55,253 nucleotides of DNA, taken from positions 1 through 55,253 of the forward strand of contig JAIXMQ010000115.1 in NCBI GenBank assembly GCA_025716855.1, given 5' to 3'. The stretch's first letter is position 1; the number at the start of each line of letters is the position of its first letter. This document shows positions 45,703 through 55,253 of the stretch, in pieces. The stretch comes from Pilaira anomala (taxonomy: Eukaryota; Mucoromycota; Mucoromycetes; Mucorales; Mucoraceae). Both the position numbers and the translations under genes were made by a program. Under the pieces are notes generated by a model that was given only the letters and a program-made list of their open reading frames with translations, made no database searches and was not told where the DNA came from.

Positions 45703-46884
45703 TAAACTAAACTGAACTGAACTAATTCAAAGTCTCTCACATATTAAAGTACATAAATAAATTCCTTACATTCATCTCGCTGCTATGATAAAAAAAATAG
45801 TTCTTGTCAATTCAAAAGTATGTGCATTTACCAATGAAATCTGTAACAACGAAATCCAGACTAATAACAACCATATAAATAATTACAAGGTACTCTTTAG
45901 TCAGGAATTATGTACGTTGTTATCAAATCGAGTAGATGCTATCCAGTATTATATATGGTCAATTCGAAAGAGTAGAACGTTTATATTCAAAAGCAGAGGA
46001 GGAATTGGGTATAGATTCATTTAAGCCCATCAAAAAGGTGGCCCTTATTCAAACACAACTCATCAGGATATTCAAAAGATGATTATTATTTTAGTTTAGA
46101 AGAGCTCTTTCAATTAAAGATGATAATGGTGAGCCATAACTTCCTATGGCTTAAGCCCAATCTTTTTTTTAAAACATGAAGGTTGTTTTATATAACTTAT
46201 TCCTTTTTTTTTCTCGTTCAATCAGAATTTGTAGTGTGGCGGCTCATGTAAAACTATCAGAATAAGTAAAGTGTAACCTAAATGGAAGAAGACACTATAT
46301 CCTAAAAAAGCGGGAAAGTGCATACACATCCTTAGAAAGGAAAAGAAATATTTAGGTCATGTTGACAAAAAACATCACACTTGTCATTGAATGTTATCTA
46401 GTACGTTTGTCTCTTACAGCATTCATATTTTCGAAAAAAAAGTTAAACCAAGTACCTGTTAGTTCTATTACAGTATTTTTAGTAGGTATCGATGTTATAC
46501 GAAGACTTTGTCTTCAAAGATAATCCTTTTTTATTTGTTTATATTCACCTATCATCGTACCTACCTTCTCGTGCTCTTGAATTTTTATCTCCCACAAAAC
46601 AAAAAATGATCAAGGCAGTAACGTTTTTTAATGGAAAGATTATGCAAAATCAATAATCCTAATCATACAGAATAGACCCAACCTTTCTCAAATATACAAT
46701 AACAATGAATAACTAAATAAATTCATCTCTACTCCTTTGTTTCCAAAAGTTTAAACAAATGTATTATGTATGTATAATGTAACAAAAATTTAGTTGTGAT
46801 GAAAAAATTGCTTATTATGTTTTGCTGATAAATTAAAGAAATCTTTATTAAATAAAATATAAATGTATTCTTCTTGGTTCACAG

Positions 46885-46917
46885 AAAAAAAAAAAAAAAA
46901 AAAAAGTAGGTACTGGA

Positions 46918-46956
<39 letters not shown>

Positions 46957-47560
46957 TTACTAACAGGACAACAGCCACGAGAAGGCGAGAATACTTCTGG
47001 TCCCAAAAATATGTGTGTAGTAAGTTTGATCAACCAATGAAAACCCTGTGAAGAAGCAAGCAAAGGTATCACAAAAGAACTACCTACTGGCAACATTCCT
47101 TACTTTCAAGTTCAAGTGCCACGGCCACATTAACAAGCAACAAGAACCATTCAGTTAGGGACTCTGGAATATAGAGCACGAGGCGGGCACGAATGTCGGC
47201 ACACGAAATTCTCTATACCCAACTTGCACTCCGGTACACATCTACTTTATGTCTTTCCATTACAGAAAGGGGGTTGAAGATGATGTGGAAAGTACCGTTG
47301 ACGATAGTCAGAGAGCCGCACCTCTGCCGGTCGAATGCAGCGAGATTCCAGTAGAAACATAGCCCGCAAGATGTATAGGTGCCAATAACGTAGTCATCAG
47401 TTAGGCTTATATGACCCAAACTCTCCTGGCTGAGAGAAAAGACCAGCCAAGTAGATAAATCTTTTCAACTCTCAACTTTGTTCAAGAAATAAAGAAAGTA
47501 ACATCGGTACTGTTGAAACCTGTCTCTCTCCCGCGCCAATGGATGCGACAAAGGCTAACT
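46885..47560 (-). other. GC-richer island ending in poly(A) on the minus strand
   Basis: The region 46956-47540 is clearly richer in G+C than its surroundings. On the minus strand it ends ...CCTGTTAGTAAC followed by about 36 A. A minus-strand frame at 47419-47213 (IGTYTSCGLCFYWNLAAF) looks coding-like but ends in a stop and has no start. TTGGCGCGGGAGAGAGAC near 47525-47541 could resemble a tRNA primer-binding site. It may be a retroposed segment or an LTR-element remnant. Confidence 0.35.
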
Positions 47561-47666
47561 TGCTTGTCTTAATTTCTAAGTCCCATTATTATACCTACCT
47601 TGGACATCATAAGGATTGCCTACTTAATAAATTGCCATTAATATCAAATAAAAAAGTAGAAACGCG

Positions 47667-47668
<2 letters not shown>

Positions 47669-47731
<63 letters not shown>
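47669..47731. repeat. T63 homopolymer
   Basis: The longest uninterrupted run in the window. Length in the source DNA may be uncertain. Confidence 0.85.
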
Positions 47732-47734
<3 letters not shown>

Positions 47735-49097
47735 TACTAAAACCAACCATAAGAGCTAGAGTAAACAAAACTATAATGCCTCTACAGAAAAAAAATACAT
47801 GTATCCTTATAATGGTGTGCCAGTTGTGAACAAAGTTGGTAAAGATGCGCTATTGAAATCATCAAAACGTCGAGAAGAAAAGAGAGGATGAATAAACATT
47901 CTACCCTACGTTAAAGACCATCTTGTATAGACGTAGACTAATGTAACCACCGAATGCACCAAGTAGAAAAAGTTTTTAATAAGTGTCAGCGGTCAGAGAC
48001 TTGACAAAGAAGAAGAAAAAAAGGAAAGTTTGTTCTTGTATTTTTATTTACAACGTCCATGAAGGAATGACGTATCAAATACAATCCAATGAGATAAGAA
48101 TCCCATGGCAGCATGAAAAGAAATTATCATGCAGCTGCCTTTTTTTTTTCTTGTAAGACTCGATCGATAAGTGGTCATCAAAGAAACATTAGTGGGAGAT
48201 GCTTCATTTTTGATAGCTCCATTCAATATCTATTTGGGTCAAAAAAGAATATCCTTGCGACGGAAACAACTTTAAATATTTTTAATAGTGTGTAAGCATT
48301 TTTCTCCCACGAGTAACATCTCCTTGGTCTTTAGGGAGCACTGATTGAAGGAACGAAGAAAATGAAGACTTGTCACATAGCCTTGCTTGTTATTCTATTA
48401 TGTAATTTTTTTTTAGCCTTAAAAATAAAAAGATAGTGTTATGTACTCTTTTTGTTATAAAAATTAGTTTTACTAATTTCAAATACATACCGTTCCTAAG
48501 AATTAATTCGACTAAGGCGTAGATGCTTTATTTTTTCCTTATAGGTACATACTTTTTATTGAAATAAGATAAGTGCTATGTAGATTCTTTTTTTCTGGAA
48601 CGGAATTAGCCCTCATCTTCTTATGGTCTCTTGTGGTTTGTTCGATTAATTTTAAACTGTTATCCGGGAAAACTCTAAATAATTACATAAATACATTTTA
48701 TAAATGCTGTTGGTCTGATGAATAAAAGATCTACATGGTCCTATGCTTTTATATCAATAATCTATTTGCAATAGTAAGTAAAACAATTTCAATATTGTAG
48801 GATAAGCATAATACATATCATTCTTTTATTATTAGTATTCCATATGATCGATTGAGCTTATCAGTCCGTAACTGCGGTCAAATGCCTGTTGTAAAAACAA
48901 AAGAAGAACAAACATCTTTTTGTAAGAATCAAAATCATATTTTGTATGTTTACACAAATCAGAGAACTTTGTAGCAATATTATACGGATGAGGTTAATAA
49001 TCTGCGTAGGAGCGTATAAGTCTACTATATACTTGAACAGCTGCAACAAAGAGAAGTAAATTGTAAAACTATCCTTGGTGCTTCTCACTTATATAAT

Positions 49098-49102
<5 letters not shown>

Positions 49103-49136
<34 letters not shown>
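49103..49136. repeat. (TA)n microsatellite
   Basis: About 17 TA units, just upstream of copy B of the direct duplication. Together with the (AT)n tract at 44021-44056 it is symmetric about 46.58 kb. Confidence 0.9.
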
Positions 49137-49140
<4 letters not shown>

Positions 49141-49212
49141 TTTGATAAGTTTATGTATTAGATATGTACATTAAGGTATGGGACTGATTCTTTTAATGTC
49201 TTTTACTTTTAC

Positions 49213-51499
49213 CAGCGCATTATCTCACTATATCTGCACACTGGCAGTAACACTGACAATATGCGAACTTATTACATTATAGGTATCTTTAGGAGAGCCT
49301 GAAGGAGGCTTTTTTTTTTTAAAAAAAAAATACGTGTGTATGTCCTACTTGAAAACACACTAAATGTTATTTTTAATTATCTTATTATTTATTTGGTGTG
49401 CAGATTATTTCATAAAAGTTCATCTTTAATACTTTGGGCTAGAAACAAGATACGTGTTATTTTCCTTTGTAATGTAATCTTCGAGAGAAGAGGTCCGGGC
49501 AATGTTGCACACCTGTCTACAATCATTAGGTTTCTTGTGAGAATCAATTCTTTTAGGACAGTAGTAAATTCTAGTATGATAACTTTTACCAGTTACAAAT
49601 TGTTTGTTGGCTTCTGTAAATTGGACTATAAATAGTCGAACTATAGACACTAATATTCGAAAAGTTTTTAAGTTCTTCTTCTTTGACAAGTTCATAAATA
49701 CATTCTTTTGCCTTTGCTGCCTCATCGATCTTTGTGCAGCCATATTTGGAAATTGATAAAAATCTGCCTCGCGTTTTAAATTTTCCATGTGACGGTCTTT
49801 AATGCTGAAATCCTCAGTACGTAAGTACAAGAATAACTGTATTTTAAAGAGAATACCTAATATAAACCTAATATAAATATGACATTATCTAATAGCAAAA
49901 CAAATTTGAGTAATCAGTAAACATGAGGTAATAGAAATTTTTGGCGTAGTCTTTTTCCCAGGCAGCTATTTTTTTTTCCTTGTTCTCTTCTTTAACTATA
50001 CAACATTGCTGTCATGAATAACAATAATACCAACGAGAATGCACCTGAGCAACCACAAAGAGGCTCCATTATAAATAACATAATAACCTCCATCGCTAAT
50101 CCAAAACAGACAGCCATTAATCTTTATAATACATACGTTGCCAATGTTACTTTCAGACGAAATACAGAATCAAGAAACAAGCCAGAACGTAAAATTAAAA
50201 ACGCGGTCTCACAAATGAAAAGACGCTTACAAGTTCAAGGAAGAGTCTTGACTGATTCCAATCATGGTACTGAAGTAACGGATAAGGGAACTCAAACTGA
50301 TGGTGATGTTTCATATGAAAAAAAGGCCAAGCGAAGAGTCAGTTTCGCAACTCCAGAATCAACTATCATTATCGAACGTCCTTCGAAAAAGTATAAAAAA
50401 TCAATACCTTCAACTACAAATTCTATCTTATCCCCAACTTTGATACCGACTCATGCTGAATCATCAACTACATACAATATTGGACCTATTTCTCCATTTT
50501 CTATGCCCTACCAATTACCTATTACTCAAAACGCTTGTGAAGCTACTTCATCATCACATATTCAATCAGGTTTTTCAGTTACCCAGCATACTCATGAATC
50601 TAATTCATCACCTGTACAAGCTACACTTCATACTGGATCATCTCCTATTCAACACATTGATGAATCTATATCACCTCAAGCATCTGCATATGAACCAAGC
50701 CTTTCACCTGTTCAATCCTGTTATGAACAAAACTCTTCACATGCTCAATACATCTATGAACAAATCTCTTCACCTACTGAAGCTAACCCTGAATCTATCT
50801 ATAACGCTAGATTTACTCATAATCCGGAATACTCAGAACCTGGCATTCCTTTTGTTCAACAAGCTTCTGAACATAGCCCTCCACCAGAGGAATCTGACCT
50901 TGAGTATTATTATATGGAAGCTAATCGTGAACTGGATACTTCTCTTGGCGAAACATCTTTTGAATATGGCTCTTCAACAGAGGAATCTGGCTTTTATGCT
51001 GGTTATAAGAGAGGATACTTGAATGCTGCTCATGAACTTTATGCTTCTCTTGATGAAACATCTTTTGAATATGGCTCTTCAACAGAGGAATCTGACCTCG
51101 AGTATTATTATATGGAAGCTAATCGTGAACTTGATGCTTCTCTTGGTGAAACATCTTTTGAATATGGCCCTTCGCCAGAGGAATGTGGCTTTTATTCTGG
51201 TTATAAGAGAGGATACTTGGATACCACTCGTGAACTTGATGCTTCTCTTGGTGAAACACCTTTTGAACATAGTCCTTCACCAGAGAGATCTGACGTGTAT
51301 GGGGATTATATAAGAGGATACTTGGATGCTGCTCGTGACTTTGATGCTTCTCTTGGCGAAACACCTTTTGAAAATAGCGCTTCACCAGAGCATTCTGACT
51401 TTAATATTGATTACATGGAAGGATACTTGGAAGCTGCTCGTGACATTGATGGTGCTCGTGACCTTATTGCTTGTCTTCATGACATCTTTTGAACGCAGC
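49213..51499 (+). repeat. Dispersed direct duplication, copy B (partner 131-1918)
   Basis: Contains the same upstream DNA and the expanded gene. It is longer than copy A because of tandem repeat units within the coding region. Confidence 0.9.
50014..51492 (+). CDS. Serine/proline-rich family protein, long paralog (copy B) with six tandem C-terminal units
   Basis: Single-exon 492-residue protein. Residues 1 to about 181 are identical to copy A, including KGTQT (91-95) and KAKRRVSF (104-111). The S-P-x-Q-rich middle (about 182-300) differs by many substitutions. The C-terminal part (about 300-492) consists of six tandem units of 31-35 residues, each like EESDLEYYYMEANRELD followed by SLGETSFEYG. 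Copy A has only the equivalent of the first and last part of one unit. The acidic and aromatic pattern looks like a helix-turn repeat that binds a partner in multiple copies. No enzymatic domain is visible. The likely role is a scaffold; this is inference. Confidence 0.78.
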   Translation: MNNNNTNENAPEQPQRGSIINNIITSIANPKQTAINLYNTYVANVTFRRNTESRNKPERKIKNAVSQMKRRLQVQGRVLTDSNHGTEVTDKGTQTDGDVSYEKKAKRRVSFATPESTIIIERPSKKYKKSIPSTTNSILSPTLIPTHAESSTTYNIGPISPFSMPYQLPITQNACEATSSSHIQSGFSVTQHTHESNSSPVQATLHTGSSPIQHIDESISPQASAYEPSLSPVQSCYEQNSSHAQYIYEQISSPTEANPESIYNARFTHNPEYSEPGIPFVQQASEHSPPPEESDLEYYYMEANRELDTSLGETSFEYGSSTEESGFYAGYKRGYLNAAHELYASLDETSFEYGSSTEESDLEYYYMEANRELDASLGETSFEYGPSPEECGFYSGYKRGYLDTTRELDASLGETPFEHSPSPERSDVYGDYIRGYLDAARDFDASLGETPFENSASPEHSDFNIDYMEGYLEAARDIDGARDLIACLHDIF

Positions 51500-51661
51500 C
51501 TCTCGCCAATCCAATCCAATAATACTAAATTTTGTACTTATGAACCAGGATATTTTGTAATTCAACCTACTCAAGAATTTGGCTCCCCCCTTATTCAATC
51601 AGCTTCTGAACATGATTCTTTGCCAGTTCAATTTAACTTTAAAGATATCTATAATTCATAG
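51493..51661 (+). pseudogene. Out-of-frame continuation of the copy B gene
   Basis: Immediately after the stop codon, the +1 frame continues with the family's own vocabulary: SFERSLSPIQSN, YEPGYFVIQPTQEFGSPLI, QSASEHDSLPVQFNF, then a stop at 51659-51661. A single-base slip would add about 55 residues. Copy A loses this part because similarity ends at 1918. It looks like a former C-terminal exon or repeat block that went out of frame. Confidence 0.5.
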
Positions 51662-51699
51662 TACACCCATTTTAAAGAAAGCTTAACATGTTTTAAATA

Positions 51700-51765
51700 A
51701 AAAGTTTTTTTGTCAAATTTCCCAACGCTTTTTCTTTTTGCCGATTCGTGCCCTTCTACTGACTA
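51700..51765. repeat. 66-bp inverted repeat, right arm (partner 41362-41428)
   Basis: Reads AAAGTTTTTTTGTCAAATTT, then CCCAACGCTTTTTC, then TGCCCTTCTACTGAC, followed by TATATATATG. The outer flanks of both arms begin TA, compatible with a TA target duplication. Confidence 0.85.
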
Positions 51766-52335
51766 TATATATGTAAATATTTTTTTCACAGTGTGCATTT
51801 TTTTTTTATAAAATATTATTATTCAAAGAATGGCAGTAATGGTTGAATAAGAGCTAACTAAAACTATTAAAATATGTATAAGTGCCCCAAGAAAGAGTAT
51901 CCATGTTGACAAGACAACAAAAACCTGCATTATATACAACTGAAAGGGCTACTCCCATAATACTTCCCATCATAAACGATGTGATTTCTCCTCCCAATAC
52001 AAATACAAATAGAAATGTCAACATTTAGATTACCTCATGTATATAAAACAGCACTGAATTGGCCTTCATTGTACTAGCTATTTGGACCTGGGTTTGATCC
52101 TCTCAACTTGATTGCAGATATACCTCATTCCTTATATTATCTTTCAGGTATAAAATAAAAAAGACAAGTTCTTCAAAAACCTATTTGAATTCTAGACATT
52201 TGGAGGCTTTCGATTGTATCTATTTACTAGCAGGTAGCAAAACAAAAGGAAGTGTTGATTATAATTCATATCCGAGTCGTAAATCTTTACAGGTATTTGG
52301 GCTTTTGCAGTGATAGCAGAATCAAGGACGTTAAA

Positions 52336-52614
52336 ATGGTACATTATATTAAAAAAAAAAAAAGAAAAGTTGTTGGAGGAGGAGATAAAGGGGTAGATAT
52401 TTCTTTCTCACTCGGAATAAGCTGGAACGTGATTTATTCGACACCACAAGATGTATTTTCTTGGAGTACCTGTATAATTAAAACAGGTAATCTGTTATGG
52501 CCTGACCATATCAAACATCGTGATTATGTAAGTTCAATTACTGCTTGCTTTTTTTGTGCACAAAGTTGCGGAGCAATCAAAAAGAAATTTGGTTTAAGCG
52601 AATATATCGAATGA
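52336..52614 (+). CDS. Hypothetical short open frame
   Basis: A frame of about 92 residues from ATG 52336, starting with a lysine-rich stretch (HYIKKKKRKVVGGGDKG). It continues with coding-like DISFSLGISWNVIYSTP and SSITACFFCAQSCGAIKKKF. No domain was recognised. It may be a fragment belonging to the adjacent Hsp70-like relic or an unrelated remnant. Confidence 0.25.
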   Translation: MVHYIKKKKRKVVGGGDKGVDISFSLGISWNVIYSTPQDVFSWSTCIIKTGNLLWPDHIKHRDYVSSITACFFCAQSCGAIKKKFGLSEYIE

Positions 52615-52841
52615 CCCAAGTATCCTTTTTAGCCAAAATATACGTATTTTAATATGTCAATCCTAACCACCTTTTTTTAGCCTCGTATATATCAATATGA
52701 ATGAAATTTATAATATTCATCAACACAGTCATTATGTTTTTACTCATAAGTTGAAAGATTAAATACGTATATTATTACTTTAGTAAAGATTCTACTTAAG
52801 AGCTAGAAACTAGAGGAATAAATTGTAAGATAGGCTTAAAT

Positions 52842-53547
52842 ATGGCAGGAACATATGAAAAGATTAGGAGAGAAGAATATGGGTATGTTGAATATTATAT
52901 TGATGTAAGGAAATATCAGTATTTAATGTAGGGTATCTTGTTTAAAATTTAGCATAAGCGACTACGTTATCTACGATAAACAAGAGAAAGAAATAGTATA
53001 TTGGGAACACACAAGAACTTATAAAAAAAGACTTGAACAACTGTTGAATCAGCTTAAACAACAGAAGAATAAAGATCAGGTAGTAATCGATAACTTTATT
53101 GAAAAAGTATATCTCGCCTTCAAAAAAGGAAATAGCAACTGGAATAAAGATTATTTAATCTTGGAGAAAGTAGTAATAGAGTTTATTCGTTTGTTAGTAG
53201 ATAGTATGACAGGTGATGAAAACCCGATAGAAAGTGTTGATTCGCTTCATTATATACGTGTAGTTCCAAATATGTGGGAATATTAAATAAGAGAAAAACT
53301 ACTTCGTCCTATTTTCGTAAAATCTGGTCTCATATCCAAAACAGATCGCAACGACAGGCTTTTAGTTCTTTCGGACGTAGAATCATTATTTTACTTTACA
53401 CAATGCGATAAATCGATTGTGGCAAAACGTATTTCTGGACACTATAAAGTAAGTGACCATTATATCCTATGTAGACTTAATATTCTTGGAACTGGCACAA
53501 CAACATCAATAAATTTGGATTTAATAGGGCCTCATTTGTTAATATAA
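52842..53547 (+). pseudogene. Hsp70-like (HSPA12-type actin-like ATPase) gene fragment with nonsense mutation
   Basis: After a possible short first exon at 52842, the frame reads DYVIYDKQEKEIVYW, EKVVIEFIRLLVDSM, then LHYIRVVPNMWEY, an in-frame TAA at 53284-53286, then IREKLLRPIFVKSGLIS and NDRLLVLSDVESLFYF. The spacing of YD...VYW, (T/R)VVP-x-W, (K/A)GLIS and RLL-x-x-SD-x-E matches the first half of Hsp70-like ATPase proteins that are expanded in Mucoromycota. The TAA most simply replaces a GAA. The phosphate-1 loop and the second half are absent. Confidence 0.6.
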
Positions 53548-53558
53548 TTCGCATGAAC

Positions 53559-53647
53559 ATGTGTACACAAATTTACATACATATAGTCAGTGCACTCATT
53601 TTTTCGACCATGTGCATATAATATCTGTCAAATTCTGCTGCATATGT

Positions 53648-53685
<38 letters not shown>

Positions 53686-55181
53686 AGAGAGATGCCAGTG
53701 AAAAGGGAAAAAAGAAATAGATATACGTATCACAAACAAGTTTTTATATAATCCTCTTTAAATAATATGAATAGCTATCATCCTTTGGTATATTATTGCA
53801 TTAGTCTTTTGCTTTATTAGTACAACCAAGTAAATCATTGTCTAGTAGGCGCTCACTAGCTCTGATGTGAAAGAAGATTATCAGCAAAATTAAAAAAGAA
53901 AAAAAAAAAAAGATAGAATAATTGGGTTTTTAACAATATGTAAATTTATTTATTTTTTTTTGTTTTTTTTTTGTTTTTTTTGTTGTTTTTCTTGTTCTTT
54001 TTGTTGTTGTTATTTGCTGTTGGTGTTGGTGTTGGGTTGGTGTTGGTGTTGGGGTTGGTGTTGTTGTTGTTGTAACAAAACTGGATCCAGAGGCCTCGGC
54101 TTGCGCCAAGACCTCCTTCTCCGAATCTTCAATTGTTTTTAACAACACCCTAAGGAAAGGGTGTTCCTCCAAACCACCAGGAGCCGTGTTGCATAATTGA
54201 ACAAAAGCATCCCGCTTTTCAGCGAGATGCTTTTTAACAACCATTAATTCTGGTTCTTCTTTTTCTTTTTCTTCTTCTTCTTCTTTCTCTTCTTCTTCTT
54301 CTATTAGATATAGTTTAGTTTTTTTGTGTGAATATATAAAAACATATATATATATATATATTACCTTTTAACAAATTATTTTTGGTTTCTTCTTTTAAAC
54401 AAACCTTGCGGCAGCAGAGGGTTTTACGGATTAAACAATCCCAGTGGTTGTCATAACCAACAAGGATTAAGAAAAGGAATTGTAACAAAAAGAACGCAGT
54501 GCGTTCTTTTTGGGTGATGATGCTGTTGTACGTACTAATTGGAAGTAGCAGTAGTTGATTCATTATGAATTAAAGATAATCGATAGAGAAAAGAGAAAAG
54601 AGGAAAAAGATATTGCTTCTTTTTATATATTTTTCTTTTCTTTGGTTGTTTATGCTTTATCGTATTCGGGTCCCGGTATTTCCTCTATCTATTCTAATTC
54701 TATTGGCTCTCAGATTAGGGAGTAATTTTTAGTTCAACTCGCGTGAAAGTATATCACATCAAAATCATGCGACGGAATTCAATAAAAAGTAGATAATCTG
54801 CATATCTTATCAGCATTACTTGAAGTATTCCCTTTCTTGTTTTTTTTTTGAAATCTTAATCGGGTCTTATGCCATCACGCCTAGAACCATCTTAAAGATT
54901 AGTTGCGTAACAACCTTTTCGTTTTTAAGGGGTGTGTGAAGAGAAAAACTCAATCTGAATTTGAAACAGACTACGCTTTTAGAGAAATGCCCATACTGAA
55001 TTTGAAAAAGGGGGGGCTGTGTACATACATACAATATGTAAACGAAAACAAAAAAAGACTTCACTTTATCTTGACATCATAAATAAAGCATAGTTACAGA
55101 AATCTTCTTCCAGCTCTTCAAATCAAATATATAAAACATCAATATTTTCTTTTCGTATCTTTTTTTCTTATATCTAATTAT
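53559..55181 (-). repeat. Inverted duplication, right arm (partner 37857-39507)
   Basis: Reverse complement of the left arm, including promoter DNA, gene and 3' flank. The outer boundary lies at ATAATTAGATATA in both arms. Contains an A35 run at about 53648-53682. Confidence 0.9.
53930..54563 (-). CDS. Threonine/proline-repeat protein, right paralog (shifted tail)
   Basis: Two exons on the minus strand, 54563-54365 and 54300-53930; 189 residues. Exon 1 (MNQLLLLPISTYNSIITQKE, FFLLQFLFLILVGY, TLCCRKVCLK) differs from the left paralog at about a quarter of positions. The exon 2 block (VVKKHLAEKRDAFVQLCNTA, LEEHPFLRVLLKTIEDSEKE) is almost identical. Within the (CCAACA)n tract a slip changes frame, so the tail reads QHQHQQQITTTKRTRK... 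instead of the asparagine/lysine tail of the left copy. The acidic run is longer and the valine run absent. Function is unknown. Confidence 0.55.
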
Positions 55182-55253
55182 GAAAAAGCAAAAGGTTTTT
55201 ATTAGGTACGGAAGTACATTTGATATACTTGACGTTTTGCGCGCTATTAGGTC

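Larger units (their letters stand above)
43380..49080. other. Gene-poor AT-rich interior of the inverted-repeat segment
   Basis: No intact gene was recognised. The region holds (AT)n at 44021-44056, an A36 run at 45662-45697 followed by AACTA repeats, an A21/T36 pair around 46885-46955, and a T63 run at 47669-47731. The open frames (44951-45214, 45785-46024) are coding-like in patches only. Confidence 0.5.

Noticed and set aside
45785..46024. 79-residue plus-strand frame
   Set aside because: AT-rich, no recognisable motif, no splice partners and no neighbouring support.
52075..52110. tRNA-like T-arm (GGGTTTGATCC)
   Set aside because: No acceptor stem, anticodon arm or box A partner at the right distance.

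Overview
The window looks like nuclear DNA of a Mucoromycota (Mucorales-type) fungus. It is strongly AT-rich. Genes are cut by many short introns (about 50-110 nt) with GTAAGT/GTAAAA donors and CTAAT/CTAAC-like branch sites. Homopolymers are very long, and the protein set is fungal (DBP7, SNF8, Beclin/ATG6, eIF2B-beta, UFO1-type F-box protein, Spa2/GIT polarity protein, PIN-like carrier, HsbA). The species is an inference. All splice models were derived by hand from donor/acceptor sites, phase continuity and family similarity.

Layout. 0-2 kb: copy A of a serine/proline-rich family (copy B is at 49-51.5 kb). 2.5-8.3 kb: two related small secreted 4-cysteine proteins bracket convergent DBP7 (+) and FIST-domain (-) genes. 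8.3-12.3 kb: no gene seen. 12.3-28.3 kb is the conserved housekeeping block: PIN-like transporter (+), then SNF8, Beclin-1/ATG6, eIF2B-beta, the F-box/WD40/UIM protein and a ten-exon Spa2/GIT protein (all -). It is interrupted at 22-25 kb by a gene-poor stretch holding a relic of the copy A/B family and a 14-bp minisatellite next to a polypyrimidine tract. 29.2-32.2 kb: an inverted pair of NLS-bearing proline-rich paralogs, the second disrupted by a 271-bp MITE. 35.0-35.8 kb: an HsbA-like secreted protein. 36.2-37.1 kb: a 5'-truncated LINE-like fragment with poly(A).

37.8-55.2 kb is a gene-poor, repeat-built segment. It carries a 1.6-kb inverted duplication of a threonine/proline-repeat gene, a decayed UCHL5/UCH37 deubiquitinase, two Hsp70-like relics, a roughly 66-bp inverted repeat pair, several homopolymers of 35-63 nt, and copy B of the serine/proline-rich family. 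The two inverted-repeat pairs are nested around almost the same centre (about 46.5 kb), so the segment has a quasi-palindromic plan.

The housekeeping genes serve separate core functions (ribosome biogenesis, ESCRT-II sorting, autophagy PI3K, translation initiation, ubiquitin ligation, polarised growth) and do not form an operon-like unit. The most unusual material is the set of lineage-specific duplicated families and the way repeats have broken or multiplied them. No rRNA, tRNA or CRISPR was found.
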